64,000 nt of DNA from Thiorhodococcus drewsii AZ1 (GTDB lineage Bacteria > Pseudomonadota > Gammaproteobacteria > Chromatiales > Chromatiaceae), in assembly GCF_000224065.1 (NCBI RefSeq), contig NZ_AFWT01000006.1, forward strand, positions 1-64,000, read 5' to 3'. The position numbers were made by a program, and so were the translations under genes. Positions 17,328-26,740 of this stretch are shown here, in pieces (positions within the stretch are counted from its first letter, which is position 1; the number at the start of each line of letters is the position of its first letter). The notes under the pieces were generated by a model, which was not told the origin of the DNA, did no database searches, and saw only the letters and a program-made list of their open reading frames with translations.

Positions 17328-19982
17328 ATGCCGACCACGGCCGACCTCAAACGTAGCGCCTGCCTCGGCGCCCTGTTTCAGATCATCCTCTTCGCCCCTC
17401 CGGTCTGGCCGGACAATCTCACTGCCCCCGCCGGTCGAGAGGATTGTCCGCATCTGGAGAACGGCCAGACGACCGACTGCTCGGCCGGTCCCTCGACCGC
17501 GAAGCCGGATGAACCATCGCCGACGCCCGACTTGAACGCGGAGCCGCAACCGGACGTACAGGATCCAGCGGCCCAACAGCGCCGCAACGAGATCTTCGCG
17601 CCGACCCAACTCGACGCGACACGTCCGACATTGCCGCCGCTACGCACGGACAAACCCACGCACATCCCAACGGGCCTAGACGGACTTCCACCGCAGAGGC
17701 GCGCAGCGGATGCCGACCAGGCCCTACCTCCGAGGAAGCAGCAAACGCCTGCGTCCAAATCCAGCTCGGCGACCCAATCCATGGGGTTCGACGACCAGCA
17801 GGCGGAGAAGCGTTTGCACGATGGGTTGAGCTGGGAGTTCTGCGGCCCCCGTCCAGGCATGACGCGCCTGGGTCCTCTGGCACCAAGCAACGACCCGATT
17901 CCGATCGATATCACGGCCGATCGCGTCGATTACGATCAGGATAAGGACCTGATCCATCTTGAGGGCGGCATCGAGTACCAGCAGGGCGATCGGCGTCTGG
18001 AGGCCGACCGATCCAACTACGATCACCGCACCGGCGAGGTCGACGCCTCCGGGCACGTCTTTCTCGATTATCCAGGTGTCCGTCTCACCGGAGATAGCAC
18101 CCGATACAATCTCGAAACCAAGAAGGGAACCATCGAGAACACCCACTACCGCATGTCGGGCAACGCCAATCTACGCGGGCGTGCGGATCAGGCCTGGATG
18201 CTGTCGGATCAGGTCACGCGCTATCACAACATCCTCTACACGACCTGCCCTCCAGGCCAATCGGATTGGTCGCTGCTGGCCAGCGATCTGGAACTCGATC
18301 AGGCCCAGGGCATGGGCACGGCCCGACACGCGCGCATCCGCATCGCCAACATCCCGGTGCTCTATACGCCTTACCTCCGGTTTCCGATCGACAGCCGCCG
18401 CCGCAGCGGCCTGCTCATACCGACCATCGGGTCGTCGGAGGAGACAGGAACCGATCTCAGCATTCCCTATTACTGGAATATCGCCCCCAATCTGGACGCA
18501 ACCATCACCCCGCGATTCATGAGCCTGCGCGGACTCATGCTCGGCGCACAGGTCCGCCATCTTGCCAGCTTCCAGGAGTTGGAGGTCGACGGTGAAGTGC
18601 TTCCCCGGGACGATAAGATGCCGGACGAGGGCTCGCGCGGTGCGCTGCGCGTCACCCAACAGGGTCGCTTCGGTGGACGCTGGTCGACGAGCATCGACTA
18701 CGCCTCCGTCTCGGATGACGCCTACATGGAGGACTTCGGCAATCGACTCGACGTCACCAGTATCAGAAACCTCACCCAGCGCGCCGATCTACACTATGCC
18801 GGCAACGGTTGGAGCCTACTCACCCGTATCCAGGATTTCCAAACGGTCGACTCCAGCATCGCCCCAGCGGACCGTCCTTATAGCCAGCTGCCGCATATCG
18901 AGTTCAAGGTCGCGCCCGAGAGCTGGCATGGATTGGAATACGGACTCGACACCCAGTACGACTATTTCGAACATAGCGCGGCGGTTCACGGCAGCCGTCT
19001 GGTCGCCACCCCCTCGCTGCGCCTGCCCATCCGACGCGGATTCGGTTATCTCATTCCACGTGCCCGGGTTTTCTACAAGCGCTACGACCTGGTCGAGCAG
19101 GATGCCGGGCTGCCGCAACGACCGAGCGACCTGATCCCGAGTCTGGACCTGGATGGAAAGCTCGTCTTCGAGCGCGAAACGGACTGGTTCGGTCATAGCG
19201 CCATGCAAACGCTCGAACCCCGTCTCTACTATGTTCTGACCCCCTATGAAGACCAATCCGATCTGCCGCTCTTCGATACCACGGCACTGGATTTCAGCTT
19301 CGCAAGCCTTTTCCGTTCCAATCGCTTCACCGGTTACGACCGCATCGGCGACGAGAACCGCCTCACGGTCGGCCTGACCTCCCGTACCATCGCCAACACA
19401 TCGGGTCAGGAACTGCTCCGCGCCAGCCTCGGACAGATCTATTACTTCGATAAACGCAAGGTGCAACTCACCAGCAACGAGGCCGAAAATGACGTCTCCT
19501 CCTCGGTCGCCGGAGAGTTCTCAGCCCACCTTCACAAGGACTGGTCCGCTTTGGCCAGCCTGCAATGGAATCCGAACCAGACGGAACAACCCTGGGAAAA
19601 GCAGGTCTTCCAAATCCGTTACGCCCCGGACGATGCGCGTCTGCTGAATCTGGCCTATCGCTACAATCAGGGCGATAACGAAACCGAGGAATACGAGGAC
19701 GCCGACCTGTCCTTCCAGATGCCACTCGGATCCAAGGTCAGGGTCGTGGGTCGCTGGCTCTATTCGATGCGGAACGACGAAACCGTCGAGGCATTCGCGG
19801 GCATCGAATTCGGCCGCTGCTGCTGGCGTCTGCGCATCCTGGGGCAACACCTGAAACGCAGTGCCGACAGCAGCGGAAGCACGAGCGTCATGCTACAACT
19901 GGAGCTTGCCGGACTGGGGTCCTTCGGCAATCAGATCGACAAGCTCCTGGAACGAGGAATCTATGGTTATCACAGCGACTAA
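17328..19982 (+). CDS. lptD: LPS-assembly outer-membrane protein LptD
   Basis: LptD forms the outer-membrane barrel that, with LptE, inserts lipopolysaccharide into the outer leaflet. After a signal peptide and a low-complexity Pro/Thr-rich linker, the periplasmic OstA jellyroll begins near DITADRVDYDQDKDLIHLEG. The long LptD barrel domain follows with LRFPIDSRRRSGLLIPTIG. Two adjacent cysteines near the C-terminus (GRCCWRL) fit the conserved inter-domain disulfides. The start at 17328 (MPTTADLKRSACLGALF) gives the best signal peptide; an ATG at 17271 in the same frame is possible. It overlaps surA by 20 bp, and lptE lies at 40.3 kb. Confidence 0.93.
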   Translation: MPTTADLKRSACLGALFQIILFAPPVWPDNLTAPAGREDCPHLENGQTTDCSAGPSTAKPDEPSPTPDLNAEPQPDVQDPAAQQRRNEIFAPTQLDATRPTLPPLRTDKPTHIPTGLDGLPPQRRAADADQALPPRKQQTPASKSSSATQSMGFDDQQAEKRLHDGLSWEFCGPRPGMTRLGPLAPSNDPIPIDITADRVDYDQDKDLIHLEGGIEYQQGDRRLEADRSNYDHRTGEVDASGHVFLDYPGVRLTGDSTRYNLETKKGTIENTHYRMSGNANLRGRADQAWMLSDQVTRYHNILYTTCPPGQSDWSLLASDLELDQAQGMGTARHARIRIANIPVLYTPYLRFPIDSRRRSGLLIPTIGSSEETGTDLSIPYYWNIAPNLDATITPRFMSLRGLMLGAQVRHLASFQELEVDGEVLPRDDKMPDEGSRGALRVTQQGRFGGRWSTSIDYASVSDDAYMEDFGNRLDVTSIRNLTQRADLHYAGNGWSLLTRIQDFQTVDSSIAPADRPYSQLPHIEFKVAPESWHGLEYGLDTQYDYFEHSAAVHGSRLVATPSLRLPIRRGFGYLIPRARVFYKRYDLVEQDAGLPQRPSDLIPSLDLDGKLVFERETDWFGHSAMQTLEPRLYYVLTPYEDQSDLPLFDTTALDFSFASLFRSNRFTGYDRIGDENRLTVGLTSRTIANTSGQELLRASLGQIYYFDKRKVQLTSNEAENDVSSSVAGEFSAHLHKDWSALASLQWNPNQTEQPWEKQVFQIRYAPDDARLLNLAYRYNQGDNETEEYEDADLSFQMPLGSKVRVVGRWLYSMRNDETVEAFAGIEFGRCCWRLRILGQHLKRSADSSGSTSVMLQLELAGLGSFGNQIDKLLERGIYGYHSD

Positions 19983-21300
19983 CCGCCGTCTCTCGCGGTA
20001 CGCGCGTCTCGCCTGCAGCGTCGGCGCCCTACTCTTGCTCTCGCTCTTGGGGACGCTCAGCACCCAGGCGGCGACGGAAGAGCTGGACGCCATCGTTGCC
20101 GTCGTCAACAACGACGTCGTTGTCAGCAGCGAACTCGATAAAGAGATCCAGCTGGTCATCCCCCAGATGAAACAACGTGGAACGCCCCTGCCGCCCGAAC
20201 CCCAGTTGCGCAAACAGGTGCTCGACCGCCTCATCCTCAAGCATCTGCAGCAACAACGGGCCAAAGAGCTGGGCATCAAGGTTAGCGATGCCATGGTGAA
20301 CGAGGCGCTGAACAACATCGCCAACCGCAACGGCCTCACCCTGCCCGAACTCCAGGCCACGCTGGAAGCGGGCGGTATCGATTTCGACGACTTCAGCAAG
20401 GACACGCGATCCCAGATCCTCACCAGCCGCCTCCAAAGCCAAGAGGTCGTCAAAAAGATCCAGGTCACCGATCAGGAGATCGACCGCTTTCTCGCCAAGG
20501 AATCGAGCCGGCTGGTGGAACGCGAGCAGGTGCGATTGCAGCACATCCTGATCGCGCTGCCCGACAATCCCACACCGCAGCAGGTCAAGGCTGCCGAAAC
20601 CAAGGCCAAGCGACTGGTGACCAAACTGCGTGGAGGCGCCGACTTCGCCACCCTCGCGGCACGCGACTCGGACGGTCGCAACGCGCTTGAGGGCGGCGAC
20701 CTCGGCTGGTTCGAGATGGGTGCAGTGCCGAGCCTGGTGTCCGACCTCGCCTATTCGCTGGCCAAGGACGAGATCAGCGATCCGCTGCGCAGCCCGAGCG
20801 GTTTCCACATCATCAAGCTGACCGACATCAAGGCCGCCGCGCCCAAGAGCGTCACTCAGACCAAGGCCCGCCACATTCTGATCCGCACCAACGAGATCGT
20901 CTCGGACGCAGACGCCAAGCGCCGACTGTCGCAACTGCGCACCCGCATCCAAGGCGGGGACGACTTCGGCATGCTGGCACGCGCCCATTCGGACGACACC
21001 GGCTCCGCACTCAAGGGCGGAGAGCTCGGCTGGGTCAACCCAGGCGATACCGTCCCCGAGTTCGAGGAGACCATGCAAGGACTGGGAGTCAACGAGATCA
21101 GCCAACCCTTCAAGAGTCCATTCGGCTGGCACATCCTTCAGGTCGAGGAACGACGCAGCCAGGACACCAGCGGCGACATCATGCGCATCAAGGCACGCGA
21201 GGCATTGCAACGCCGCAAGGCCGAAGAGGCCACGGAGGAATGGCTGAGACAGCTGCGCGACGAAGCCTACGTCGAAATCCGACTCGACGACAATTCCTGA
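19963..21300 (+). CDS. surA: Periplasmic chaperone and peptidyl-prolyl isomerase SurA
   Basis: The 445-aa protein has a signal peptide ([19 protein letters not shown] ... TQA), an N-terminal chaperone domain beginning [19 protein letters not shown], and two parvulin PPIase domains. The first begins near [12 protein letters not shown] and the second near [11 protein letters not shown]. SurA escorts outer-membrane proteins, including LptD, through the periplasm. The ATG at 19963 lies inside the end of lptD, so the genes are coupled. The order lptD-surA-pdxA is the standard gammaproteobacterial arrangement. Confidence 0.95.
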   Translation: MVITATNRRLSRYARLACSVGALLLLSLLGTLSTQAATEELDAIVAVVNNDVVVSSELDKEIQLVIPQMKQRGTPLPPEPQLRKQVLDRLILKHLQQQRAKELGIKVSDAMVNEALNNIANRNGLTLPELQATLEAGGIDFDDFSKDTRSQILTSRLQSQEVVKKIQVTDQEIDRFLAKESSRLVEREQVRLQHILIALPDNPTPQQVKAAETKAKRLVTKLRGGADFATLAARDSDGRNALEGGDLGWFEMGAVPSLVSDLAYSLAKDEISDPLRSPSGFHIIKLTDIKAAAPKSVTQTKARHILIRTNEIVSDADAKRRLSQLRTRIQGGDDFGMLARAHSDDTGSALKGGELGWVNPGDTVPEFEETMQGLGVNEISQPFKSPFGWHILQVEERRSQDTSGDIMRIKAREALQRRKAEEATEEWLRQLRDEAYVEIRLDDNS

Positions 21301-21320
21301 CCGAGCAAGCGCCAACAACC

Positions 21321-22313
21321 ATGCCATCTCCATTGCGTCTCGCGCTCACACCGGGCGAACCTGCGGGCGTGGGTCCCGATCTCGTCGTGCGTCTCGCCCA
21401 GCAGGCCCAGGCAGCCGAACTGGTCGCCATTGCCGCCCCCGAGCTGCTCGCCGCACGCGCCCAGGCGCTCGGACTCGAACTCGCGCTGTCGCCGTTCGAT
21501 CCGGACGCCCCGTCGGCCGCGTCCCGCCCCGGTGAACTCAAGGTGCAGGCCGTTTCGCTCGCGGCCCCCGTTCATCCCGGCACACTGGATCCGCGCAATG
21601 CGGGCTATGTTCTGGAAACGCTGACCCAGGCCTGCGACGGCTGTCTAGAGGGTCGATTCGACGCACTGGTCACGGCGCCCGTGCACAAGGCCGTCATCAA
21701 CGAGGCCGGCGTCCACTTCACCGGACACACCGAGTTTCTCGCCGAGCGCTGCGGCAGCGAGCCTGTCATGATGCTGGCGACCCCTGGACTGAGGGTCGCG
21801 CTGGTCACCACCCACCTGCCACTGAGCCAGGTCAGCGCGGCCATCACACGCCCCCATCTGGTCGAGGTCATCGAGATCCTGAACCGCGATCTCAGACAGC
21901 GCTTCGGCATCGCGCGACCGCGCATTCTGGTCTGCGGGCTCAATCCTCACGCCGGCGAGGGGGGACATCTGGGACGCGAGGAGATCGAGGTGATCGAGCC
22001 GGTGCTCGCCGACCTTCGAGACCGGGGCATGAACCTGATCGGCCCCCTGCCCGCCGACACCGCCTTCGTGCCGAAACGTCTGACCGAGGCCGATGCCGTT
22101 CTCGCCATGTATCACGACCAGGGATTGCCGGTCCTCAAGCATCTGGGGTTCGGCCAAGCCGCGAACATCACCTTGGGACTGCCCATCATCCGCACCTCGG
22201 TCGACCACGGAACCGCGTTGGATCTTGCAGGAACCGACCGAGCCGATCTCGGCAGCCTGGAAACGGCTCTCGGCATCGGGATCGAAATGGCTCGGACGAG
22301 ACGGAATCGATAA
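21321..22313 (+). CDS. pdxA: 4-hydroxythreonine-4-phosphate dehydrogenase
   Basis: The 330-aa cytoplasmic enzyme oxidises 4-phospho-hydroxythreonine in the DXP-dependent pathway to pyridoxal phosphate. Visible family signatures are [12 protein letters not shown] at the N-terminus, [39 protein letters not shown] and [12 protein letters not shown], which include the metal-binding histidines. The start at 21321 fits the family; the open frame extends 27 codons upstream into surA. In relatives rsmA, apaG and apaH follow directly; here a response regulator gene follows instead. Confidence 0.95.
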   Translation: MPSPLRLALTPGEPAGVGPDLVVRLAQQAQAAELVAIAAPELLAARAQALGLELALSPFDPDAPSAASRPGELKVQAVSLAAPVHPGTLDPRNAGYVLETLTQACDGCLEGRFDALVTAPVHKAVINEAGVHFTGHTEFLAERCGSEPVMMLATPGLRVALVTTHLPLSQVSAAITRPHLVEVIEILNRDLRQRFGIARPRILVCGLNPHAGEGGHLGREEIEVIEPVLADLRDRGMNLIGPLPADTAFVPKRLTEADAVLAMYHDQGLPVLKHLGFGQAANITLGLPIIRTSVDHGTALDLAGTDRADLGSLETALGIGIEMARTRRNR

Positions 22314-22433
22314 GACCGACGGGACACTGCATCCGCGACAACGCGCAAAGACAGTGGTACATGTATACCTCGAAGGATTCATGGAACCAGAGAATCACGG
22401 CGACCTTTGCCCGCCATTTCAGAGGTTTTGCGC

Positions 22434-23159
22434 ATGCCAACCAATTTGTCGCTGACTGATCTCCGGGTCTTGCTGGTAGACGACGACGCCTTCCTTCGCC
22501 GCGTCGTCAGTCAGGTGCTGTCGGGTCTCAAGCTCAAGCAGATCGCAATCGCTGAAAATGGCCAAGAGGCATTGACCTTCTTGAGCAACCATGAGGTGGA
22601 CCTGCTGATAACCGACATCCAAATGCCCAAGATGAACGGTCTGGAGCTGATCAAGCAGATTCGTCTCGGCAACAGCCCGAGAAGACCGGATATGCCGGCG
22701 ATCGTGGTGACCTCCTTCTCAACCATGGAGGTGGTGGCCGCCAGTCTGGCCCTGGATGCGAATGGATTCCTGGTCAAGCCGATCACCCTGGGAAGCGCGG
22801 CCAAGAAGATCAGCGTCGCCATGCAGGAAAAGATGGTCCTTCGGGGCCTGGACCACTATCGTTCGGTTAATACGGATCTGGATAGCATTGCCCAGATCGC
22901 GGCCGACAGGACGTCCATCGTCGAAGCCTCGATTCTGCGCGGCGAGAACGATCCCCACAGACGCAAGCCCGCCGGAACACAGGTTCAATTGAGCCAATTG
23001 CAGCCAGGGATGTGCCTGGCGGATGACCTTTACTCCAAATCAGGGATGAAGCTGATGTCTGCGGGCCAAGCCTTGAACGAGGGGCTCATCAACCGAATCA
23101 GAGAATTGGCCGAAGCGCTGGATAGCGACCAGATACCCATCGCATCGTCACAGAGTTAA
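22434..23159 (+). CDS. Response regulator with C-terminal LxPGMxLA-type domain
   Basis: The 241-aa protein has a complete receiver domain (about residues 10-130): acidic pocket VDDDAF, phospho-acceptor in LLITDIQMPKMNG, and the conserved Lys in FLVKPIT. The C-terminal part contains LSQLQPGMCLADDLYSKSGM ... LMSAGQALNEGLINRIREL. That short motif is seen in various receiver and HD-GYP-type signalling proteins, but no HD-GYP, GGDEF or DNA-binding domain is present. It is preceded by AGAGG at a normal distance. It is convergent with the two hybrid kinase genes, whose HPt domains could phosphorylate it; this link is inferred from proximity only. Confidence 0.82.
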   Translation: MPTNLSLTDLRVLLVDDDAFLRRVVSQVLSGLKLKQIAIAENGQEALTFLSNHEVDLLITDIQMPKMNGLELIKQIRLGNSPRRPDMPAIVVTSFSTMEVVAASLALDANGFLVKPITLGSAAKKISVAMQEKMVLRGLDHYRSVNTDLDSIAQIAADRTSIVEASILRGENDPHRRKPAGTQVQLSQLQPGMCLADDLYSKSGMKLMSAGQALNEGLINRIRELAEALDSDQIPIASSQS

Positions 23160-23186
23160 GGAGTTTCGCGACCGCCCACGCGGGAT

Positions 23187-26100
23187 TCAATTGGATTCGA
23201 TCCATTCCCTGACCTGCCGAAACAGGGTCGAGAAATGCCCCATCTCGTGTGCCGCGCCTTCCGCGTCACCCGCCTTTGCCGCCTCTTCGATGATCTGGCA
23301 TGAGTCCGCCAAACCGTTCGCTCCAAGCGTTCTGGCCGACGACTTCAGCTTATGCGCCAGGTGCCCCAACTCGGCGATGTCGGAGATGACGTCTGCCTCA
23401 TGCATCTGGTCCGCGATCGGTGCATTGGTTTGCAGAAAATGGCCGTAAAAATCGCGCAATATCGCCGGATCCTCCGTTCCCAACAGCTCGCCCAATGCAG
23501 CGGGATCGACCGTCTGAGGCTGACTAGACTGGGATGGCTCCGACCGGGTCTGGGCGTCGCCGGTCTGCATGTTCGATCCGAGCCATTTATCCATCAGGGC
23601 ACGCAACTCGTGCAGTTGGATCGGCTTGGTGACGTAATCGTCCATTCCGGCATCGAAGCATTTACGCGCGGTTCCCTTGAGTGCGTCGGCACTGATGGCG
23701 ATTATCGGGGTGTGTTCGGCTCCATCTTCCAATTCACGGATTCGGCGGGATAGCTGATAACCATCCATCACCGGCATATGGCAGTCGGTCAGAAGCAGAT
23801 TGAAATGCTCGGCCTGAAATTTTTCCAAGGCCTGCCGACCATCCTCGGCAAACTCCACGCCATAGCCCAACATGCTCAACTGCTGGCCGATCACCTTTCG
23901 ATTGGTTTCGTTGTCGTCCGCTAGAAGGATCAAACGCCCCGCAGCCCTGGCCGCGTCGACGCCAACCGGATCGGAGAACGGGATGCCGGACTCGGGTTCG
24001 GCTGCAAGATCCAAGGATTCCCGGCCAGCAGCGACCGCAACCGCATTGATCAGCGAGCTGCGACGCATGCTGTTGAGGTCCAAAGAGATGCAGTCTTCCC
24101 GATCGAAGCGGGATTGAACGCGCCGACCGCGCTCCACCAGCACGAAGCGCAGATCGCGCGACTCCGCCGCACGACGCATAAGCTCGTGCATGGATGTGGG
24201 GATCCGTTGATCGCCATGATTGTCGATGACCACCACGGTGCTGCTCCTTCCATCGCACAATTCCCGACATTTCGCCACGGCATCCTGTGACGACACCAGA
24301 ATCACCTCGGCGTCCGCATGCCGCAGATAAGTGTCCAAGATCCTGGTCGACACCTCCTCGCTCCCAATCAGAAGGACGCGGACCCCCTGCAGTATTCCTG
24401 GCCCAGGTTCTTGAATAGACGTCGCCGCTTTCTTCAGAGACAGAAACACCGAGAAGGTAGCACCCTGATTCGGTTCGCTCTGCACCTCAATATGCCCGCC
24501 CATCAGCTCCAGCAGGCGCCGCGAGATCACCAACCCCAACCCGGTGCCGCCGAAACGACGGGTCGTTTCCCCTTCTCCCTGCACAAAGGGCTGGAACAGA
24601 CGCTCGCGCACCTCCGCGCTCATCCCGATGCCGTTGTCCTCGATCCGCAGCAGGAGATCCAGGTGGTCGGATCTGAAATCCCGCATCATGATCGAGACCA
24701 TCACACAGCCCGAGCGGTCCGGCAGGTCCTTGCTGAATTTGATCGCATTGCCGGTCAGATTGAACAGGATCTGATTGAGCCGGACCGGATCCCCCTCGAC
24801 GGTCGGCAGCCCAGGATCGCAGTAGATCAGCAGCTCGACCCCCTGCTTCGCGGCCAGGTGGGCGAGATTGCCTCCAAGGGTCTCCAGAATGGTCTCCAGC
24901 GACATGGGGATATTCTCCAGCTCCAGCCGGCCCGACTCGATCTTGGAGAAATCCAGCACGTCGTCGATCACCTCCTGGAGCATGCGCGCCGAATCCTTGG
25001 CGGTCCGTACCAGATCCTGCTGCTCGGACAGCAGTTTGGTGTGCGCCAGCATGTCGATGGTGCCGACGACCCCGTTCAGCGGCGTGCGGATCTCGTGGCT
25101 CATGGTGGCGAGGAAAGTGGACTTGGCGCGATTCGCCGCCTCGGCCCCCTGACGAGCCTGAATCAATTGGGATTCAGCCCGTCGGCGCTCGGTGATGTCG
25201 CGAAAGGTGACCACGGCCCCCGCCAGCCGGCCGTCCTTTCTGATCGGGGTCGTGGTGTATTCGATGGGCAGGCTGCTGCCGTCCTTGCGCCACAGTACCT
25301 CGCTCGAGCAGTGGTGCACTGTCCCATGGGTGAAGGCGGAATACATGGGACATTCGTCCACCGGGTAGTCAGAACCGTCCTCCCGCGCGTAATGCACTGC
25401 GGCATGCATGGATCGACCGATCAGCTCCTCCGGCGCATAGCCCAGCATGCGTGCGGCGGAGGGATTGATGAAGGTGGTGAGGCCGCGATCGTCCAGGCCG
25501 TAGATGCCCTCGCCCGCAGACTCCAGGATCCTCCGGCTCTTCTGCTCCGCCTCCTTGAGATCGAGCAAGAGCCGGGTCACGGCAAAGAGGGCGAGGCTGA
25601 TGCCGATACCCAGCCCGAGCACCAGCCAGGTGGTCGCCGAGCGGGTCTCGGCATCGAATGCCGGCCGGCTGTGGAAGCTCAGGGTCCAGGTACGCCCGTA
25701 GGCCTGGATCCGCTGCAGGCCGGTGTGGCCCGGGTTCGGATTCGGCTCCGGCTCGTGCTGCACGGCGGAGTCGTACATGAGGGCGTCTGAATCGACCCTC
25801 TCGCCGTCGTAGATTCGAAACTCGATCACCAGGCTCCGCTTGCCGAGGATACCGGCCATGAGGTCGTCGACCCGATAGGGACTGTAGACGAAGCCCCGGA
25901 GCGCCTTCCAGCGCGCCTCCGCCGTCCCCAACGGCAGATCTGGCCGATAGATGGGCACGTACATGAGGAATCCGGCCTGCTCCTTGCCGTGGGTCTCCTG
26001 CACCAGCCGGACCTTGCCCGAGATGGTCGTGGCGTTGGTGTCCACGGCCGACTGCATGGCCGCGCGCCGGATCTCCTGCGAGAACATGTCGTAGCCGAAC

Positions 26101-26609
26101 GCAGCGAGGTTGCGCCCGGAGAAGGGCTCCAGATAGACGATGGAGGTATAGAGCGGACGCTCGCCGGGCGGCTTGACCTGATAGTCGGGGAAGCCCTGTG
26201 CGCGCACTGAGGCGATGTGCGCCGCCAGCTGATCGGGCTGGATGACTTGACTGTAGCCGACGCCCAGGATGCCGGGATAGTTCTTCGCCAGACGCAACCG
26301 CACGATATAGTCGTGCCATTCCTGGCGGGAGACCGTCTCGCTGGCGTCGAAGAGCCCGGCGCCGCCGAGCAGGATCTGCTCGTGGTCGCGCAGCCGCTGC
26401 TCGATCCCCTCGTGGATCTCGCGGCTGAGCAGCTCGAACTGCCGCGTCGCGATCTGTCGCCCGTGATCGCGCAGCCCCATCCAGGCCAGCAGGACCGGCA
26501 ACAGGGCGACCAGCAGCACGACCCACGAGAGAACGCTGCGTAGGTTGGCGCCCCTGGCTCGGGCAGACCGAGCAAAGCTCGACAGAGGGGTTCGGTTTCT
26601 CTCTTGCAT
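23187..26609 (-). CDS. Hybrid histidine kinase: CHASE-PAS-HisKA-HATPase-pseudoREC-REC-HPt
   Basis: The 1140-aa membrane sensor has a helix at residues 24-46, a periplasmic CHASE-type domain (about 75-290) and a second helix (about 326-350). A PAS domain (about 358-478) is followed by the HisKA phosphorylation site His505 (SHEIRTPLNG). The ATPase domain has N box, DNGIGM (658-663) and GGTGLGL motifs. Residues 742-860 form a receiver-like domain lacking the usual Lys and much of the acidic pocket. A complete receiver has Asp942 (LTDCHMPVMDG) and Lys995. An HPt domain has His1086 (LAHKLKSSA). Phosphate could flow His505-Asp942-His1086 to the adjacent regulator. The start at 26609 follows AGAGAT; a TTG 13 codons upstream is less likely. 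Confidence 0.88.
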   Translation of the reverse strand: MQERNRTPLSSFARSARARGANLRSVLSWVVLLVALLPVLLAWMGLRDHGRQIATRQFELLSREIHEGIEQRLRDHEQILLGGAGLFDASETVSRQEWHDYIVRLRLAKNYPGILGVGYSQVIQPDQLAAHIASVRAQGFPDYQVKPPGERPLYTSIVYLEPFSGRNLAAFGYDMFSQEIRRAAMQSAVDTNATTISGKVRLVQETHGKEQAGFLMYVPIYRPDLPLGTAEARWKALRGFVYSPYRVDDLMAGILGKRSLVIEFRIYDGERVDSDALMYDSAVQHEPEPNPNPGHTGLQRIQAYGRTWTLSFHSRPAFDAETRSATTWLVLGLGIGISLALFAVTRLLLDLKEAEQKSRRILESAGEGIYGLDDRGLTTFINPSAARMLGYAPEELIGRSMHAAVHYAREDGSDYPVDECPMYSAFTHGTVHHCSSEVLWRKDGSSLPIEYTTTPIRKDGRLAGAVVTFRDITERRRAESQLIQARQGAEAANRAKSTFLATMSHEIRTPLNGVVGTIDMLAHTKLLSEQQDLVRTAKDSARMLQEVIDDVLDFSKIESGRLELENIPMSLETILETLGGNLAHLAAKQGVELLIYCDPGLPTVEGDPVRLNQILFNLTGNAIKFSKDLPDRSGCVMVSIMMRDFRSDHLDLLLRIEDNGIGMSAEVRERLFQPFVQGEGETTRRFGGTGLGLVISRRLLELMGGHIEVQSEPNQGATFSVFLSLKKAATSIQEPGPGILQGVRVLLIGSEEVSTRILDTYLRHADAEVILVSSQDAVAKCRELCDGRSSTVVVIDNHGDQRIPTSMHELMRRAAESRDLRFVLVERGRRVQSRFDREDCISLDLNSMRRSSLINAVAVAAGRESLDLAAEPESGIPFSDPVGVDAARAAGRLILLADDNETNRKVIGQQLSMLGYGVEFAEDGRQALEKFQAEHFNLLLTDCHMPVMDGYQLSRRIRELEDGAEHTPIIAISADALKGTARKCFDAGMDDYVTKPIQLHELRALMDKWLGSNMQTGDAQTRSEPSQSSQPQTVDPAALGELLGTEDPAILRDFYGHFLQTNAPIADQMHEADVISDIAELGHLAHKLKSSARTLGANGLADSCQIIEEAAKAGDAEGAAHEMGHFSTLFRQVREWIESN

Positions 26610-26740
26610 CCGATCTCTGAACACCCAAATGATCCCGTTCAGACTCAAGGGTCCCGACTATATGCAGGCTAGGACGCCAGCCAGCCGGTTATCCCATCTC
26701 CCGGCCTGACGCCCGGGCGCAGAATCAACCCTGCATCTGG